Source: Rikenellaceae bacterium
GTDB lineage: Bacteria; Bacteroidota; Bacteroidia; Bacteroidales; Rikenellaceae
DNA length: 64,000 nucleotides
Reading direction: 5' to 3'
NCBI GenBank assembly: GCA_015059955.1
Contig: SUZK01000003.1
Coordinates: forward strand, 214,397-278,396
The translations under genes were made by a program, and so were the position numbers. A model generated the notes under the pieces. It did not search any database. It saw only the letters and a list, made by a program, of their open reading frames with translations, and had not been told where the DNA came from. Shown here in pieces: positions 41,491 through 50,710 of the stretch. The first letter of the stretch is position 1, and each line of letters begins with the position of its first letter.

Positions 41491-42726
41491 ATGGGCATGT
41501 ATAACATAGGCATGTGGCTATTTGAGAGGAGTGTAGGTTTGGCTGCACTCCGCAACAAGAAGGCCAAGCTCTGGAAGGATGGTCGACGTAATATCTTCGA
41601 CCGCATGTCCGAGAGCATCAAACCCAACGAAGATATCGTATGGGTACATTGTGCGTCGCTTGGTGAGTTCGAGCAGGGTCGCCCTATCATCGAACAGATA
41701 CGCAAGGTAGACCCATCAATAAAAATCCTGCTCACCTTCTTCTCACCCTCAGGATATGAGATACGCAAGAACTACGAGGGTGCCGATTACATCTTCTATC
41801 TACCCATAGACCGTAAGAGCTATGTACGTCGCTTCATGGATATCGTGAAGCCCAAGGCAGCCATCTTCATCAAGTATGAGTTCTGGCTCAACTACCTCGA
41901 TGAGCTCGGCAAGCGCAACGTGCCTACGTATGTAGTATCTGCGATATTCCGTCCAAAGTCGGTATTTTTCCGCCCATGGGGTTGGGCATGGCGCAAGGCA
42001 CTCAAGAATTTCACAACACTATTTGTGCAGAACGAGGAGTCTAAACGACTACTCAAGGGCTTAGGTCACGACAACGTAGTCATCGCCGGCGATACGCGCT
42101 TTGACCGTGTGGCGGCCATAGCCAAGATGCGACGCCACATACCCATCGTCGAGAAGTTCAAGGGCAGTGAGCGTCTCTTTGTGGCTGGCTCAACGTGGGG
42201 CCCCGACGAGGAGATACTCATCGAGCTTATCAACGACAACCCTGACGTACGCTTCGTCATAGCTCCTCACGAGATGGACGAGGCACGTATCAAGCATATC
42301 ATAGACTCTGTTAAGGGTGGCGCTACGCGATATACCGAGTCATCCGAGGAGAGCGACTTCAGCAACAAGCAAGTACTTATTCTCGATACCATTGGCATCC
42401 TCTCGGCGGTATATGGCTATGCGACGTGGTCATACATTGGCGGTGGCTTCGGTGTGGGCATCCACAACACCTTGGAGGCTGCAACATTCGGTCTGCCAAT
42501 TGCCTTTGGTCCTAAGTACAAGAAGTTCCAGGAGGCATGTGACATGATAGAGCTACATGCAGCAACGAGCGTCAAGAGCGCCAAGGAACTTAAGGAGTGG
42601 TTCGCACCGCTACGCGATGACAAGGAGCACTTAGAGCGAACCAGCCATGCGGCCAAGGAGTATGCCGAGCACAACTGCGGCGCCACGGCACTTGTCGTAA
42701 GGACAGTATTCAAGAAGCTACGATAA
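41491..42726 (+). CDS. waaA: 3-deoxy-D-manno-octulosonic-acid (Kdo) transferase
   Basis: A 411-residue GT30 transferase that adds Kdo to lipid A precursor at the inner membrane. WVHCASLGEFEQGRPIIEQIR with its catalytic Glu is the family signature; KYEFWLNYL, VAGSTWGPDEE and YIGGGFGVGIHNTLEAA mark the two Rossmann halves. The N-terminus is a short hydrophobic anchor. It is monocistronic, with its own promoter and terminator. Confidence 0.95.
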   Translation: MGMYNIGMWLFERSVGLAALRNKKAKLWKDGRRNIFDRMSESIKPNEDIVWVHCASLGEFEQGRPIIEQIRKVDPSIKILLTFFSPSGYEIRKNYEGADYIFYLPIDRKSYVRRFMDIVKPKAAIFIKYEFWLNYLDELGKRNVPTYVVSAIFRPKSVFFRPWGWAWRKALKNFTTLFVQNEESKRLLKGLGHDNVVIAGDTRFDRVAAIAKMRRHIPIVEKFKGSERLFVAGSTWGPDEEILIELINDNPDVRFVIAPHEMDEARIKHIIDSVKGGATRYTESSEESDFSNKQVLILDTIGILSAVYGYATWSYIGGGFGVGIHNTLEAATFGLPIAFGPKYKKFQEACDMIELHAATSVKSAKELKEWFAPLRDDKEHLERTSHAAKEYAEHNCGATALVVRTVFKKLR

Positions 42727-42742
42727 CCCTGTTTTAAATATA

Positions 42743-42777
42743 TGGGGATGACTTCAATGAAGTCATCCCCACTTTTT
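42743..42777. terminator. Bidirectional terminator between waaA and the convergent lipoprotein gene
   Basis: TGGGGATGACTTC (42743-42755) pairs with GAAGTCATCCCCA (42759-42771), followed by CTTTTTT on (+). Confidence 0.9.
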
Positions 42778-43367
42778 TAGTATGTAATCTCTATATGCTC
42801 AATCTCGCCGAGTTGCTCTATCGCAAAGCCATCGACACAGGTCATCTCGAACTTAGCACGATACTGCTCCTCTGACGCATAGTCATGACTTATACCCTCG
42901 CTATACACCTCCTTACATCCATCACCCCACTCTATCTCGCCACCGACATTCTCGCCGCTCCACACTGGCGAATCGAGATGCATGGCGCTATGCTTAATGG
43001 TTAGATTAAACATTTCGGGCTTGACACCTTGCGTGACAGTTACCGTGTACTCCACCTCACCGGCAACAATTTTGATATAGGTACTACGCTCATCTTGCGT
43101 AGTATTCTCAGCAACAGCAAAGCTCTGCGCGTAGCTCTCCAACGAGCGACTACCTACATCAATAAGTGTAATCCAGTCGGCACCAATCTCGAAGCGATAT
43201 TCGGCATTTGTCTCAAACTCAAGGGTTAGTGTTTGCTCCTTGTAATCGAGTTTGTAGTTATCCTTGCTCATCGCTATCTCGTCAATGACGGGCTCAGGCA
43301 ATGGTTGTTGTCTCTTACATCCTGCAAGTAGTATGAGTGTAACAATTATATATGATATCCTCTTCAT
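42777..43367 (-). CDS. BACON-domain lipoprotein, possible partner of the C10 peptidase
   Basis: A 196-residue lipoprotein (signal MKRISYIIVTLILLAGC, Cys17). Residues ~35-115 form a BACON-like beta-sandwich (LDYKEQTLTLEFETN ... GADWITLID ... EYTVTVTQG). The remainder (~116-196) is unknown, with several Glu/Tyr-rich strands. Its start is 3 bp after the C10 peptidase stop, so the two are co-translated. In Bacteroides and Streptococcus such peptidases are often paired with inhibitors, so an inhibitor or surface-retention role is possible but unproven. Confidence 0.78.
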   Translation of the reverse strand: MKRISYIIVTLILLAGCKRQQPLPEPVIDEIAMSKDNYKLDYKEQTLTLEFETNAEYRFEIGADWITLIDVGSRSLESYAQSFAVAENTTQDERSTYIKIVAGEVEYTVTVTQGVKPEMFNLTIKHSAMHLDSPVWSGENVGGEIEWGDGCKEVYSEGISHDYASEEQYRAKFEMTCVDGFAIEQLGEIEHIEITY

Positions 43368-43370
43368 CGT

Positions 43371-45107
43371 CTACAAGTTTTTGAGAGTGAATGTATAGCT
43401 CTTGCTCTCGCCGCCACCTACACGCTCAAGATATATCGTATAGATATCCTGGCGATTAAGCGTAGTAGTGTCGATAGTCATCGCTCGGGAGGTTGTCGTA
43501 ACACCCGTCTCGACGGTGCTACCTAAAAGATATAGCGCCGCCTTGACATCCTCGTCGTGCATAATTGTCATCATGCCCGTCGTCTTATCAAACTTCAAAG
43601 ATGTAGTCTCGCCAATAGATGGATGCTTCAAGATAATCTCCCATTGAGTGTTATCGGCATATGGCATCATCGAGTGCCACTTGTCACGGCCCTCAGCTCG
43701 GTAGAACGTGCGCAGTCTATCGCCCGACACGATATCGTCATCGACCTTTGCAGATATATTGACTACCGACGTGGCATAGTTCGAGTCGAGCGCGAACGGG
43801 ACAGCATCCGTAGCCCACGACTTAAACTCCCCCTCAATATCACACACACCTACACGCACCTCTCCTCTGAAGTTGATAACCGAGGGGTTGGCTATGGATA
43901 TTCCATCAATTATGAATGTCTCACCCATCTTAAACTCCGTAGCCTTGGTTGTCATACCTGGTGTCGAGAGATAAATCAGATTATCTATCTCGCCATCGCG
44001 CACAGGGTGAATGCCGAGGAACGCCCAGTGCGTCGTATCGAAGACATACTCCTGGAGAATAAGGCCCTCAATCTTAAAGAAGCCATCGCTCACACCGCCC
44101 CATCCCCAGTTTACGTGGAAGTAGTCGTTGGCATCGAAGCCATCAATAACAAATGCGTGGCCCGCCTGATCGGCAGTATAGGCGCTATAAAAGACTGGGC
44201 GGTTAGCCTCAATCTCACTACGTAGCAGAGCGTTCCAGCTCTCCGCAGAGTAGTAATCGCGCATAGCATGGTAGCACGAGGGGCTATAACCATAGTTCTC
44301 GTACATAGCCACGTTATTGGGTAGTGCCGCAGTGCCTATCGCCGAGTAGTCGGCCTGAAACGAGTGGCCGAGGTCAGCCATAAGCACTGCCACAGCATCA
44401 CCCTCAGCCTCGCTATACTCGCCCTCGACATAGTCGTAGAGCATATTATCCCAGTCATACGCATGATTAAGGTCGCGCGAGGGGACTTCAACTTGCTTTG
44501 TGAGTGTCGTAAATGGCTCTGTTTCGCCCTTAGCCGCCTCAGGCCAGCGGTTGTAGTGCATGATAATCGCCATAGCGGTCTGTGTACAGCCCGTTAGCGA
44601 CAACTCACCATCATCCATTGGGCAATACTTATTATATGGCATATACTGGCTCCATCGCGCAGTATTGAGGAGCGTAGCATCTACGGGCTTATACTCCTCA
44701 CTCCATAGTCGTGCCGTAGCCTCGTCGGCAGCGATATCGTTCTCGCGAGCATATTTGACAGCACCATCAACATATCTAAGCCACCCTGCAAAGTTAGGGG
44801 GTAACATATCCTCGTCGGAGATTGTGTATTGTGTAGAGTATGCCAACACAGGCGCTATCCTATCGTCACCAGCAACAATAACAAAGCCGACACCCGAAGT
44901 AGGTGTAACGACATAGAACGTTGGGGCATCTCCACCTCGCGTCGTGCCTAACGTATGGCTATCCCACGCCACAATGACATCCGAACCGCGCGTTGTATCC
45001 CCCAACACTCCACGCGCTATATCAAGCGCCACGGTTGATGGTATCTCCTTGGCCGCTACACCACCAACAAATAGTAGTAGGGTTATAACAAGCAATAAAC
45101 GTCTCAT
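43371..45107 (-). CDS. C10 family cysteine peptidase (streptopain-like)
   Basis: A 578-residue secreted peptidase with signal peptide (~1-19), a Spi-like propeptide (to ~150: FYVVTPTSGVGFVIVAGDDRI) and a catalytic domain. Catalytic Cys174 is in LTGCTQTAMAIIMHYNRWP and His317 in AGHAFVIDGFD; NWGWGGVSDGFFKI supplies the Trp/Asn region. A beta-rich C-terminal extension (~380-578) is longer than SpeB. TTRG motifs at 38-41 and 55-58 could be processing sites. It probably degrades protein at or outside the cell surface. It belongs to the four-gene operon beginning at 47648. Confidence 0.92.
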   Translation of the reverse strand: MRRLLLVITLLLFVGGVAAKEIPSTVALDIARGVLGDTTRGSDVIVAWDSHTLGTTRGGDAPTFYVVTPTSGVGFVIVAGDDRIAPVLAYSTQYTISDEDMLPPNFAGWLRYVDGAVKYARENDIAADEATARLWSEEYKPVDATLLNTARWSQYMPYNKYCPMDDGELSLTGCTQTAMAIIMHYNRWPEAAKGETEPFTTLTKQVEVPSRDLNHAYDWDNMLYDYVEGEYSEAEGDAVAVLMADLGHSFQADYSAIGTAALPNNVAMYENYGYSPSCYHAMRDYYSAESWNALLRSEIEANRPVFYSAYTADQAGHAFVIDGFDANDYFHVNWGWGGVSDGFFKIEGLILQEYVFDTTHWAFLGIHPVRDGEIDNLIYLSTPGMTTKATEFKMGETFIIDGISIANPSVINFRGEVRVGVCDIEGEFKSWATDAVPFALDSNYATSVVNISAKVDDDIVSGDRLRTFYRAEGRDKWHSMMPYADNTQWEIILKHPSIGETTSLKFDKTTGMMTIMHDEDVKAALYLLGSTVETGVTTTSRAMTIDTTTLNRQDIYTIYLERVGGGESKSYTFTLKNL

Positions 45108-45166
45108 AGTAAAAAATGGGGGTAATCCCGTTCAAAGGACTACCCCTCAATAGATTAAGGTATTAA

Positions 45167-45619
45167 TTACAAGAAAGGTACAACATCTGATGAGCGTGTT
45201 GTTGTTGCCTCGGTGATAATCTCCTCTGGAATGACGCACTTCTCGTACACGCTGGTAATACTCTGATCCTCCTGACTATACATTGTCAACTTGTCGCCAT
45301 CGATTGCGAACTTATAGCCCGAAGCCCAGTTAGCACCATCCTCATATGAGCCAGTAATAATCTCACCACTAACATTATATGTACCACGGAATAGCTCATA
45401 GTCGAGTGACCATACCTGCTGGTAAATCTCGAAAGCACCCTTCTCAAACTTTACATACACATCGAACTCAGGAGCCTCGCCATTCCACTCTGTGATATGC
45501 CACTCTCCATCAATAACGCTCGATTTGTTGCCACCACCCTGACCTCCGCTGTCTGGATTCTTGTCACAACCAACCAAGGCGAGTGCTACGATAGCGAAAA
45601 CTGCAAAAAACTTCTTCAT
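45167..45619 (-). CDS. Small lipocalin-like lipoprotein paired with subtilase 1
   Basis: A 150-residue lipoprotein (Cys18 in ALALVGC) with a Gly/Ser linker and a ~110-residue beta domain, for example WHITEWNGEAPEFDVYVKFE and FEIYQQVWSLDYELFRGTY. It is a clear paralogue of 47995-48462 (shared NG.P.EF.VY, YQQV..LDY, G.Y.V.G..., GSY.DG..W). Its C-terminus TTTRSSDVVPFL resembles the propeptide/mature junction of the adjacent subtilase (ATTRADDVPFDD). The fold name is inferred from strand pattern only. It starts 31 bp after the peptidase stop. Confidence 0.8.
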   Translation of the reverse strand: MKKFFAVFAIVALALVGCDKNPDSGGQGGGNKSSVIDGEWHITEWNGEAPEFDVYVKFEKGAFEIYQQVWSLDYELFRGTYNVSGEIITGSYEDGANWASGYKFAIDGDKLTMYSQEDQSITSVYEKCVIPEEIITEATTTRSSDVVPFL

Positions 45620-45650
45620 ATCTCGTTTTACTTTTATGCGTTAACAATAA

Positions 45651-47648
45651 TTACAACCAGCCACCAGGAACGATTGGAGCACAAGTACTCTCATCAACCT
45701 TAATACCTGGGCGAACAACGAAGGCAAACTCCTGCTCAGCCTCCATACCACCAGTAATCTGGCCACCACCAACAGTGTTACCACCAGCGACATACTTCAA
45801 CTTAACCAGCGCAGTGCCAGGCTTGGTACAGGTGATAAGAAGTTTGCTACCCATAAAGCGGCAATCGGTGATGCCAAGCTTCTCCTTAACCTCATCAGAG
45901 ATCTCAGACTCAAGCATCTTAATCTGAAGGTTGCCATCGCCAATGTAGTAGTTGATATCGAGGATAGCCTGCTCACCAAGGGGTAGAGGGATACATGTAG
46001 TACCACGAACAGCCATCAACACACGGTAAGCATCGATAAGACCCGTACCCATCTTATTGTTATAGGTAGAAAGGTTTATTGTGACATTAGTCTCGTAGTT
46101 AGACTTTGAGCCCGCAAACTTAAGACCCGATACCGATGACACGATGATATCCTTAAGCTCTGGAAGTGTGAGCACAATACCATTGTCAGCAGCATATGAG
46201 ATAGCCAAGGCTGCGATACCCGAAACATGTGGACACGCCATTGATGTACCCTGCATAAATGCATACTTGTCGCCAGGGATGGTAGATGCCACACAACCGC
46301 TCTCTACGGACGTACCATTACGACGGAAGTACTCGCCACCAGGAGCCGACACGTTACAGCCACGATCGTAGCAAGTGTAGTATGTTGGGCAGCCATCAGG
46401 AGCAATTGCCGACACCGCAATAAGCTTATTGTAAGCCGCAGGATAGCCTGCTACAGCCTTACCATCATTGCCCGCAGCAAAGATGATGATACCACCATCA
46501 AGGTTGGGGTGGTTCTTCTTCTTCATAAAGTACTGGAATGCTGTCCACTCAACACCTGTAGAGCCAGTCTCAAACATTTTGTCGTTGGCAATACCACCAG
46601 CCTCAAAGCCCCATGAGTTCTGCAATACGCAAGCACCACGGTCGGCAGCATACTCAACAGCAGCAGCCGTAGCACTTACACCGGCAGCATTACCTCCCGA
46701 TATAATCTGGCATGAGAAGATACGAACACCGTCACCGTTACCCGAACCACCAGCAACACCAGCAACACCGAAGCCGTTGTTGTTCACAGCAGCTACTGTA
46801 CCTGCCACGTGAGTACCATGACCAGAGTCGCCGTTACGGGTCCATGTCACACGACCACTATCCACGAAGTTGTAGCCATACACATCATCAGTATAGCCGT
46901 TGCCATCATCATCAACGCCCTCAACACCATTCTTCTCGGCCTCGTTTACGTGCATATTAGCCTGAAGATCCTTGTGGGTATAGCAGACACCCTCGTCAAC
47001 AATCGCAACAATAACATCTGGACGACCTGTGGTGAGCTCCCATGCAGCAAAGAGATTGATATCGGCACCAGCCTTAGCCAGTGGGTAGTCAACAGTGCCA
47101 TCATTATGGTAGTGCCACTGTCGTGGAAGTAGTGTATCGTCGAAAGGCACATCATCAGCACGTGTTGTGGCCAACTCATCTGGGTTAATCTCCACAGCCT
47201 CGGCCTTAGGCGCTACTATCTTTGTAGAGAACTGCACGCGCTCAACAACATTTGCCGCAGCAAGCGTTGTAGCAGCACTCTGAAGGTCAGCCTCCTCATC
47301 GAAGGCTACAGTATACCAACGGTGCATGTCAAGTTCTCTCTTAAGGTCGGCATTGACCTTCATGTTAAATACGGGCTTGAGCTCGGTTGCTCCAATCTCA
47401 GCCAAGGCAGCATCGAGTGCCGTAACTCCCGAACGTGTTGCACAAGCAGCGTTCTCAAGCTGGAGCGCTGTATCCTCATCAACGTAGATGATAAGCTCAC
47501 CCGCATTCGCACTGTTAGGCGTGTTTACAAACTTCTTTGATGCCACCACCTCAGGTGATGCAGACTGGGGCTCGTCGACGGTATCGGTAGCACACGATGC
47601 CAAGCATACCCCCATCAAAGCAAGGATAAAAAGTCTTGTTCTATTCAT
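45651..47648 (-). CDS. S8 family serine peptidase, surface lipoprotein (subtilase 1)
   Basis: A 665-residue subtilisin-type peptidase with a lipoprotein signal (Cys19, VCLASC). The I9-like propeptide spans ~48-165. The catalytic domain has Asp218 (VDEG), His277 (GHGTHVAG), Asn394 (AAGND) and Ser469 (GTSMACPHVSG). A Ca-loop-like insert (GVDDDGNGYTDD) lies at 244-255. A C-terminal beta domain (~560-665) ends in PGGWL. It probably cleaves proteins at the outer-membrane surface. It is a paralogue of 48499-50574 with the same promoter sequence, and the first gene of the operon subtilase, lipoprotein, C10 peptidase, BACON lipoprotein. Confidence 0.93.
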   Translation of the reverse strand: MNRTRLFILALMGVCLASCATDTVDEPQSASPEVVASKKFVNTPNSANAGELIIYVDEDTALQLENAACATRSGVTALDAALAEIGATELKPVFNMKVNADLKRELDMHRWYTVAFDEEADLQSAATTLAAANVVERVQFSTKIVAPKAEAVEINPDELATTRADDVPFDDTLLPRQWHYHNDGTVDYPLAKAGADINLFAAWELTTGRPDVIVAIVDEGVCYTHKDLQANMHVNEAEKNGVEGVDDDGNGYTDDVYGYNFVDSGRVTWTRNGDSGHGTHVAGTVAAVNNNGFGVAGVAGGSGNGDGVRIFSCQIISGGNAAGVSATAAAVEYAADRGACVLQNSWGFEAGGIANDKMFETGSTGVEWTAFQYFMKKKNHPNLDGGIIIFAAGNDGKAVAGYPAAYNKLIAVSAIAPDGCPTYYTCYDRGCNVSAPGGEYFRRNGTSVESGCVASTIPGDKYAFMQGTSMACPHVSGIAALAISYAADNGIVLTLPELKDIIVSSVSGLKFAGSKSNYETNVTINLSTYNNKMGTGLIDAYRVLMAVRGTTCIPLPLGEQAILDINYYIGDGNLQIKMLESEISDEVKEKLGITDCRFMGSKLLITCTKPGTALVKLKYVAGGNTVGGGQITGGMEAEQEFAFVVRPGIKVDESTCAPIVPGGWL

Positions 47649-47698
47649 AGTAGTTTAAGTTAAATGTTTCCAACATTGTAGGCATTGCTAAATCACAA

Positions 47699-47718
47699 TC
47701 TCTCAAGATGCAAATATA
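47699..47718 (-). promoter_or_regulatory. Promoter of subtilase operon 1
   Basis: The minus strand reads TATATTTG (47711-47718), a consensus -7 box. The 20 bp 47699-47718 are identical to those before subtilase 2 (50609-50628). The ATG is ~50 bp downstream of the expected start. Confidence 0.7.
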
Positions 47719-47800
47719 CAAAAATTTCTCTAATTGAAAGCTTTTAGCGGATAAATTGTGATTGGGGAGAATGGAGATTAAGGAAGTTAAGAAGCAAACA

Positions 47801-47839
47801 CAAATTCTCTAAATTCCCTAAATTCCCTAAATTCCCTAA
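47801..47839. repeat. 9-bp tandem repeat upstream of subtilase 1
   Basis: About four copies of the 9-bp unit AAATTCCCT (or a near variant) lie ~155 bp upstream of subtilase 1. Confidence 0.8.
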
Positions 47840-47865
47840 CCACAACCCACATCAGCACCGCAACC

Positions 47866-47997
47866 AAATTTGTTATCAGAGGGGATTAGGCTTGGTCTAT
47901 CGCAAAAGAAGAGACCTCGGGATAGTACACGAAGTACAGCCCGAGGTCTCTTACTTTTTGGGATGTACCGCAGATGCGGCCTTATAATCGAAAATTA
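47866..47997 (-). repeat. Long palindromic repeat, copy R7
   Basis: The inner hairpin AAGAGACCTCGGGATAGTAC / GTACAGCCCGAGGTCTCTT is a 17-19 bp stem of different sequence but the same layout. The right arm has CCGC-AGAT-GCGG. The TAA stop of the 155-residue lipoprotein (47995-47997) overlaps its end. Confidence 0.85.
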
Positions 47998-48462
47998 CAA
48001 GAAGGGAACTACACTTATAGCACGTGTCTCTGTCGCCTCCTCCTTCACAATATCAGGGATGGTGCAAGCCTCATAAATATAGGTTACGGGGTGCTCCTCC
48101 TTACTCTTGAGGGTCATGGTCTTGCCATCCTCGCTGATGCCACCAGTGTAGTCGCACTTCCAGTCGCCACCATCAAAATAGCTACCAAATAATGTATTGC
48201 CATTTACGGTATACTCGCCATCGTAGAACTGATAGTCGAGGGTATATACCTGCTGGTAGAGGGCGAACATGCCTGACGAGAAGCCGATATAGACGTTAAA
48301 CTCTGCTGGAGCACCGTTTACCGACACAAGCTTCCACTCCTGCTCAATATTCTCGAAGCCACCGACATCAGGCGTCTTGCCACCATCATCAGGGTTCTTA
48401 TCACAAGCCGTCATCGCCATAGCGAACAACGCTACGAGCGACCATATCTTCAAACCTTTCAT
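47995..48462 (-). CDS. Small lipocalin-like lipoprotein paired with subtilase 2
   Basis: A 155-residue lipoprotein (Cys20, AMAMTAC), paralogous to 45167-45619. It has WKLVSVNGAPAEFNVYIGF, FALYQQVYTLDYQFYDGEY and GSYFDGGDW, and ends in TETRAISVVPFL. The two copies differ mainly in the linker after the lipid cysteine. It starts 36 bp after subtilase 2. Its stop codon is inside repeat R7, which would terminate the transcript here. Confidence 0.8.
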   Translation of the reverse strand: MKGLKIWSLVALFAMAMTACDKNPDDGGKTPDVGGFENIEQEWKLVSVNGAPAEFNVYIGFSSGMFALYQQVYTLDYQFYDGEYTVNGNTLFGSYFDGGDWKCDYTGGISEDGKTMTLKSKEEHPVTYIYEACTIPDIVKEEATETRAISVVPFL

Positions 48463-48498
48463 ATCTCGAATATTTTTTTTGTATTATTTTTTTTCAGA

Positions 48499-50574
48499 TT
48501 ACAACCAGCCAGCGTTGTCGTTAACATCACGAACAACCAAGACAACCTCCTTTTCCATGAGCTTACCACCTGTGGTATTACCGCCACCTACGGCATTACC
48601 ACCAGCGATATACTTAACGGTGATAGTACCAACACCAGCATTCTGGCAAGTGAGGTAAACCTTACCACTAAAGTATGTATCACCCTTGATAGCAAGACGG
48701 TCGCGTGTCTCAGCAGGAATTTCAAAGTCTGAGTAGCCAGTAACCTTGATATTACCATCGCCAAGAAGTGCGCTAACATCAATCTCAACCTCCTGGCCTA
48801 CAACAGCAGGAACACACAAAGCACCACGAACACTCTGGATGGCCATCAAAGCATCAATCTTACCGGTACCCATCTTGCCCTTGAAGCTATCAAGGCCCAT
48901 GAAGTAAGTACTTGCTTTATCACCATAAGGCTTTGTTCCAGTGAGGACATCATCGATGTTACGTACAGATGATGTAAGGATATCATATAGCTGAGTATTT
49001 GTAAGCGTAATGCCATTCTCAACAGCGTATGAAACTACCAACGCGGCGATACCTGACACGTGAGGACAAGCCATCGATGTTCCCTGCATATAGCCGTAGT
49101 CGGTACCATACTTTTGACCACTATATGGGTCTACGGTCTCGGCAGGGATAGTCGACAATACACTACCCTCATAAGCATACTCAAAAGAGTATTGGCCAGA
49201 AACCCAATAATCACCACCAGGAGCAGCTACATTACAACCGAGATTATAGTTGGTGTATGTTGTTGGAAGACCATCTGGAGCATATGCTGTTACGGCAATA
49301 AACTCGTTGTAAGCACCTGGATAGTCGGCAGTAGCCTTAGCGTCGTTACCAGCAGCGAAGATAGCTACATTACCCTGCATAGCAGAGCAACCGTTGCACG
49401 ATACGAAGTAACGCAAGGCGGTACACTCAACACTATAACCTGACTGGTAGTCAGCATCGGTCATTGTCTGACCTTCACGCAATGGGTAACCCCAAGAGTT
49501 CTGAAGGATACAAGCACCATTATCAGCTGCATACTCTATACCCTTAGCATTTGCACTCAAAGAGCTACTGTTATCGCCATCAAAAATCTGTATCGACATG
49601 ATGCGAACACCGTCACCCATACCTGAGCCACCAGCAACACCAGCAACGCCAATACCGTTGTTGTTCACCGCAGCTACAGTACCAGCAACGTGAGTGCCAT
49701 GGCCTGTATCGCCATCCCAATACGTATTGCCCTTAGAGTCGGTCTTGAGACTACCCTGATCCCAGGTGATGTTACCATTAGCCTTAACGCAGTTGTAGCC
49801 ATAGATGTCATCCTTAACGCCATTACCATCATCATCGACACCCTCCTGGCCGTTAAGCTCCTTCTCGTTTACCCACATGTTATCCATGAGGTCTGGGTGG
49901 TTATATTTAACACCCTCGTCAACGACCGCCACAACAACTTGACGGTTACCCGTTGTGTGCTTCCATGCTGCAAAGGCATTGATATCCTCGCCCTTCTTAG
50001 CTGTCTTGTAGATTGAGTTCGAACCCTGATTGTCGTAGTGCCACTGAAGCTCGAGCATTGGGTCATTGAAAGGCATGTCACCCTCAGCACGTGTTGCGAG
50101 TGACTCTGGCACAGGATGTGCGCTAATCTGAGGACGAGTCAACTGAGTAGAGTACTGCACGCGGTTAATCTCCTTCATTGACGCAAACTTCTCGGCTACG
50201 ACCTGAACATCAGCATCCTTGTCGAACTTAACAATATACCAACGGTGCATACCCATATCGCGCTTCTTGTCACCATTGATATTCATATTAAACACTGGCT
50301 CGATAGACTCTGCACCGAACTCAATAGCCAAGGCATCGAGGTTACTATTACCAGAACGTGTTACCGACTCAGCATTAGCCCATAGGTCGGCAGTCTCCTC
50401 ATCTACATATAGGACAAGCTCACCAGCGATGGCATAATCCGCGGTGTTGATAATCTTCTTGGCAACACTAACCTGTACATCATCAGCCATAGACTCCTCC
50501 ATCACGGGGTCCTCAACACATGATACTGCAAAGATTGCAGCCAAGGCAAACAAAGATAATTTAACCTTATTCAT
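48499..50574 (-). CDS. S8 family serine peptidase, surface lipoprotein (subtilase 2)
   Basis: A 691-residue paralogue of subtilase 1 with lipid Cys19 (IFAVSC) and propeptide ~48-165. The catalytic residues are Asp219, His291, Asn409 and Ser499, in the same motifs as subtilase 1. It has insertions around 262-288 (ITWDQGSLKTDSKGNTYWDG) and 456-492 relative to subtilase 1. Both proteins end in GWL (NDNAGWL here). A TR(A/S) site precedes the mature domain (LATRAEGDMPF). Together with its lipoprotein it forms a two-gene unit between the Sus-like genes and repeat R7. Confidence 0.93.
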   Translation of the reverse strand: MNKVKLSLFALAAIFAVSCVEDPVMEESMADDVQVSVAKKIINTADYAIAGELVLYVDEETADLWANAESVTRSGNSNLDALAIEFGAESIEPVFNMNINGDKKRDMGMHRWYIVKFDKDADVQVVAEKFASMKEINRVQYSTQLTRPQISAHPVPESLATRAEGDMPFNDPMLELQWHYDNQGSNSIYKTAKKGEDINAFAAWKHTTGNRQVVVAVVDEGVKYNHPDLMDNMWVNEKELNGQEGVDDDGNGVKDDIYGYNCVKANGNITWDQGSLKTDSKGNTYWDGDTGHGTHVAGTVAAVNNNGIGVAGVAGGSGMGDGVRIMSIQIFDGDNSSSLSANAKGIEYAADNGACILQNSWGYPLREGQTMTDADYQSGYSVECTALRYFVSCNGCSAMQGNVAIFAAGNDAKATADYPGAYNEFIAVTAYAPDGLPTTYTNYNLGCNVAAPGGDYWVSGQYSFEYAYEGSVLSTIPAETVDPYSGQKYGTDYGYMQGTSMACPHVSGIAALVVSYAVENGITLTNTQLYDILTSSVRNIDDVLTGTKPYGDKASTYFMGLDSFKGKMGTGKIDALMAIQSVRGALCVPAVVGQEVEIDVSALLGDGNIKVTGYSDFEIPAETRDRLAIKGDTYFSGKVYLTCQNAGVGTITVKYIAGGNAVGGGNTTGGKLMEKEVVLVVRDVNDNAGWL

Positions 50575-50608
50575 ACTATTTATTTGAAAAAATTTAAAAA
50601 TTTTCTAC

Positions 50609-50628
50609 TCTCTCAAGATGCAAATATA
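50609..50628 (-). promoter_or_regulatory. Promoter of subtilase operon 2
   Basis: The same 20 bp as before subtilase 1, with the -7 box TATATTTG at 50621-50628 on the minus strand. Confidence 0.7.
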
Positions 50629-50710
50629 AAGAAATTTTTCCAATAAAGAAGCATTTAGGTAAAAAGTATATAAAAAGTTACAAGCAACCGAGGGACAAGA
50701 GGGCGAGAGA

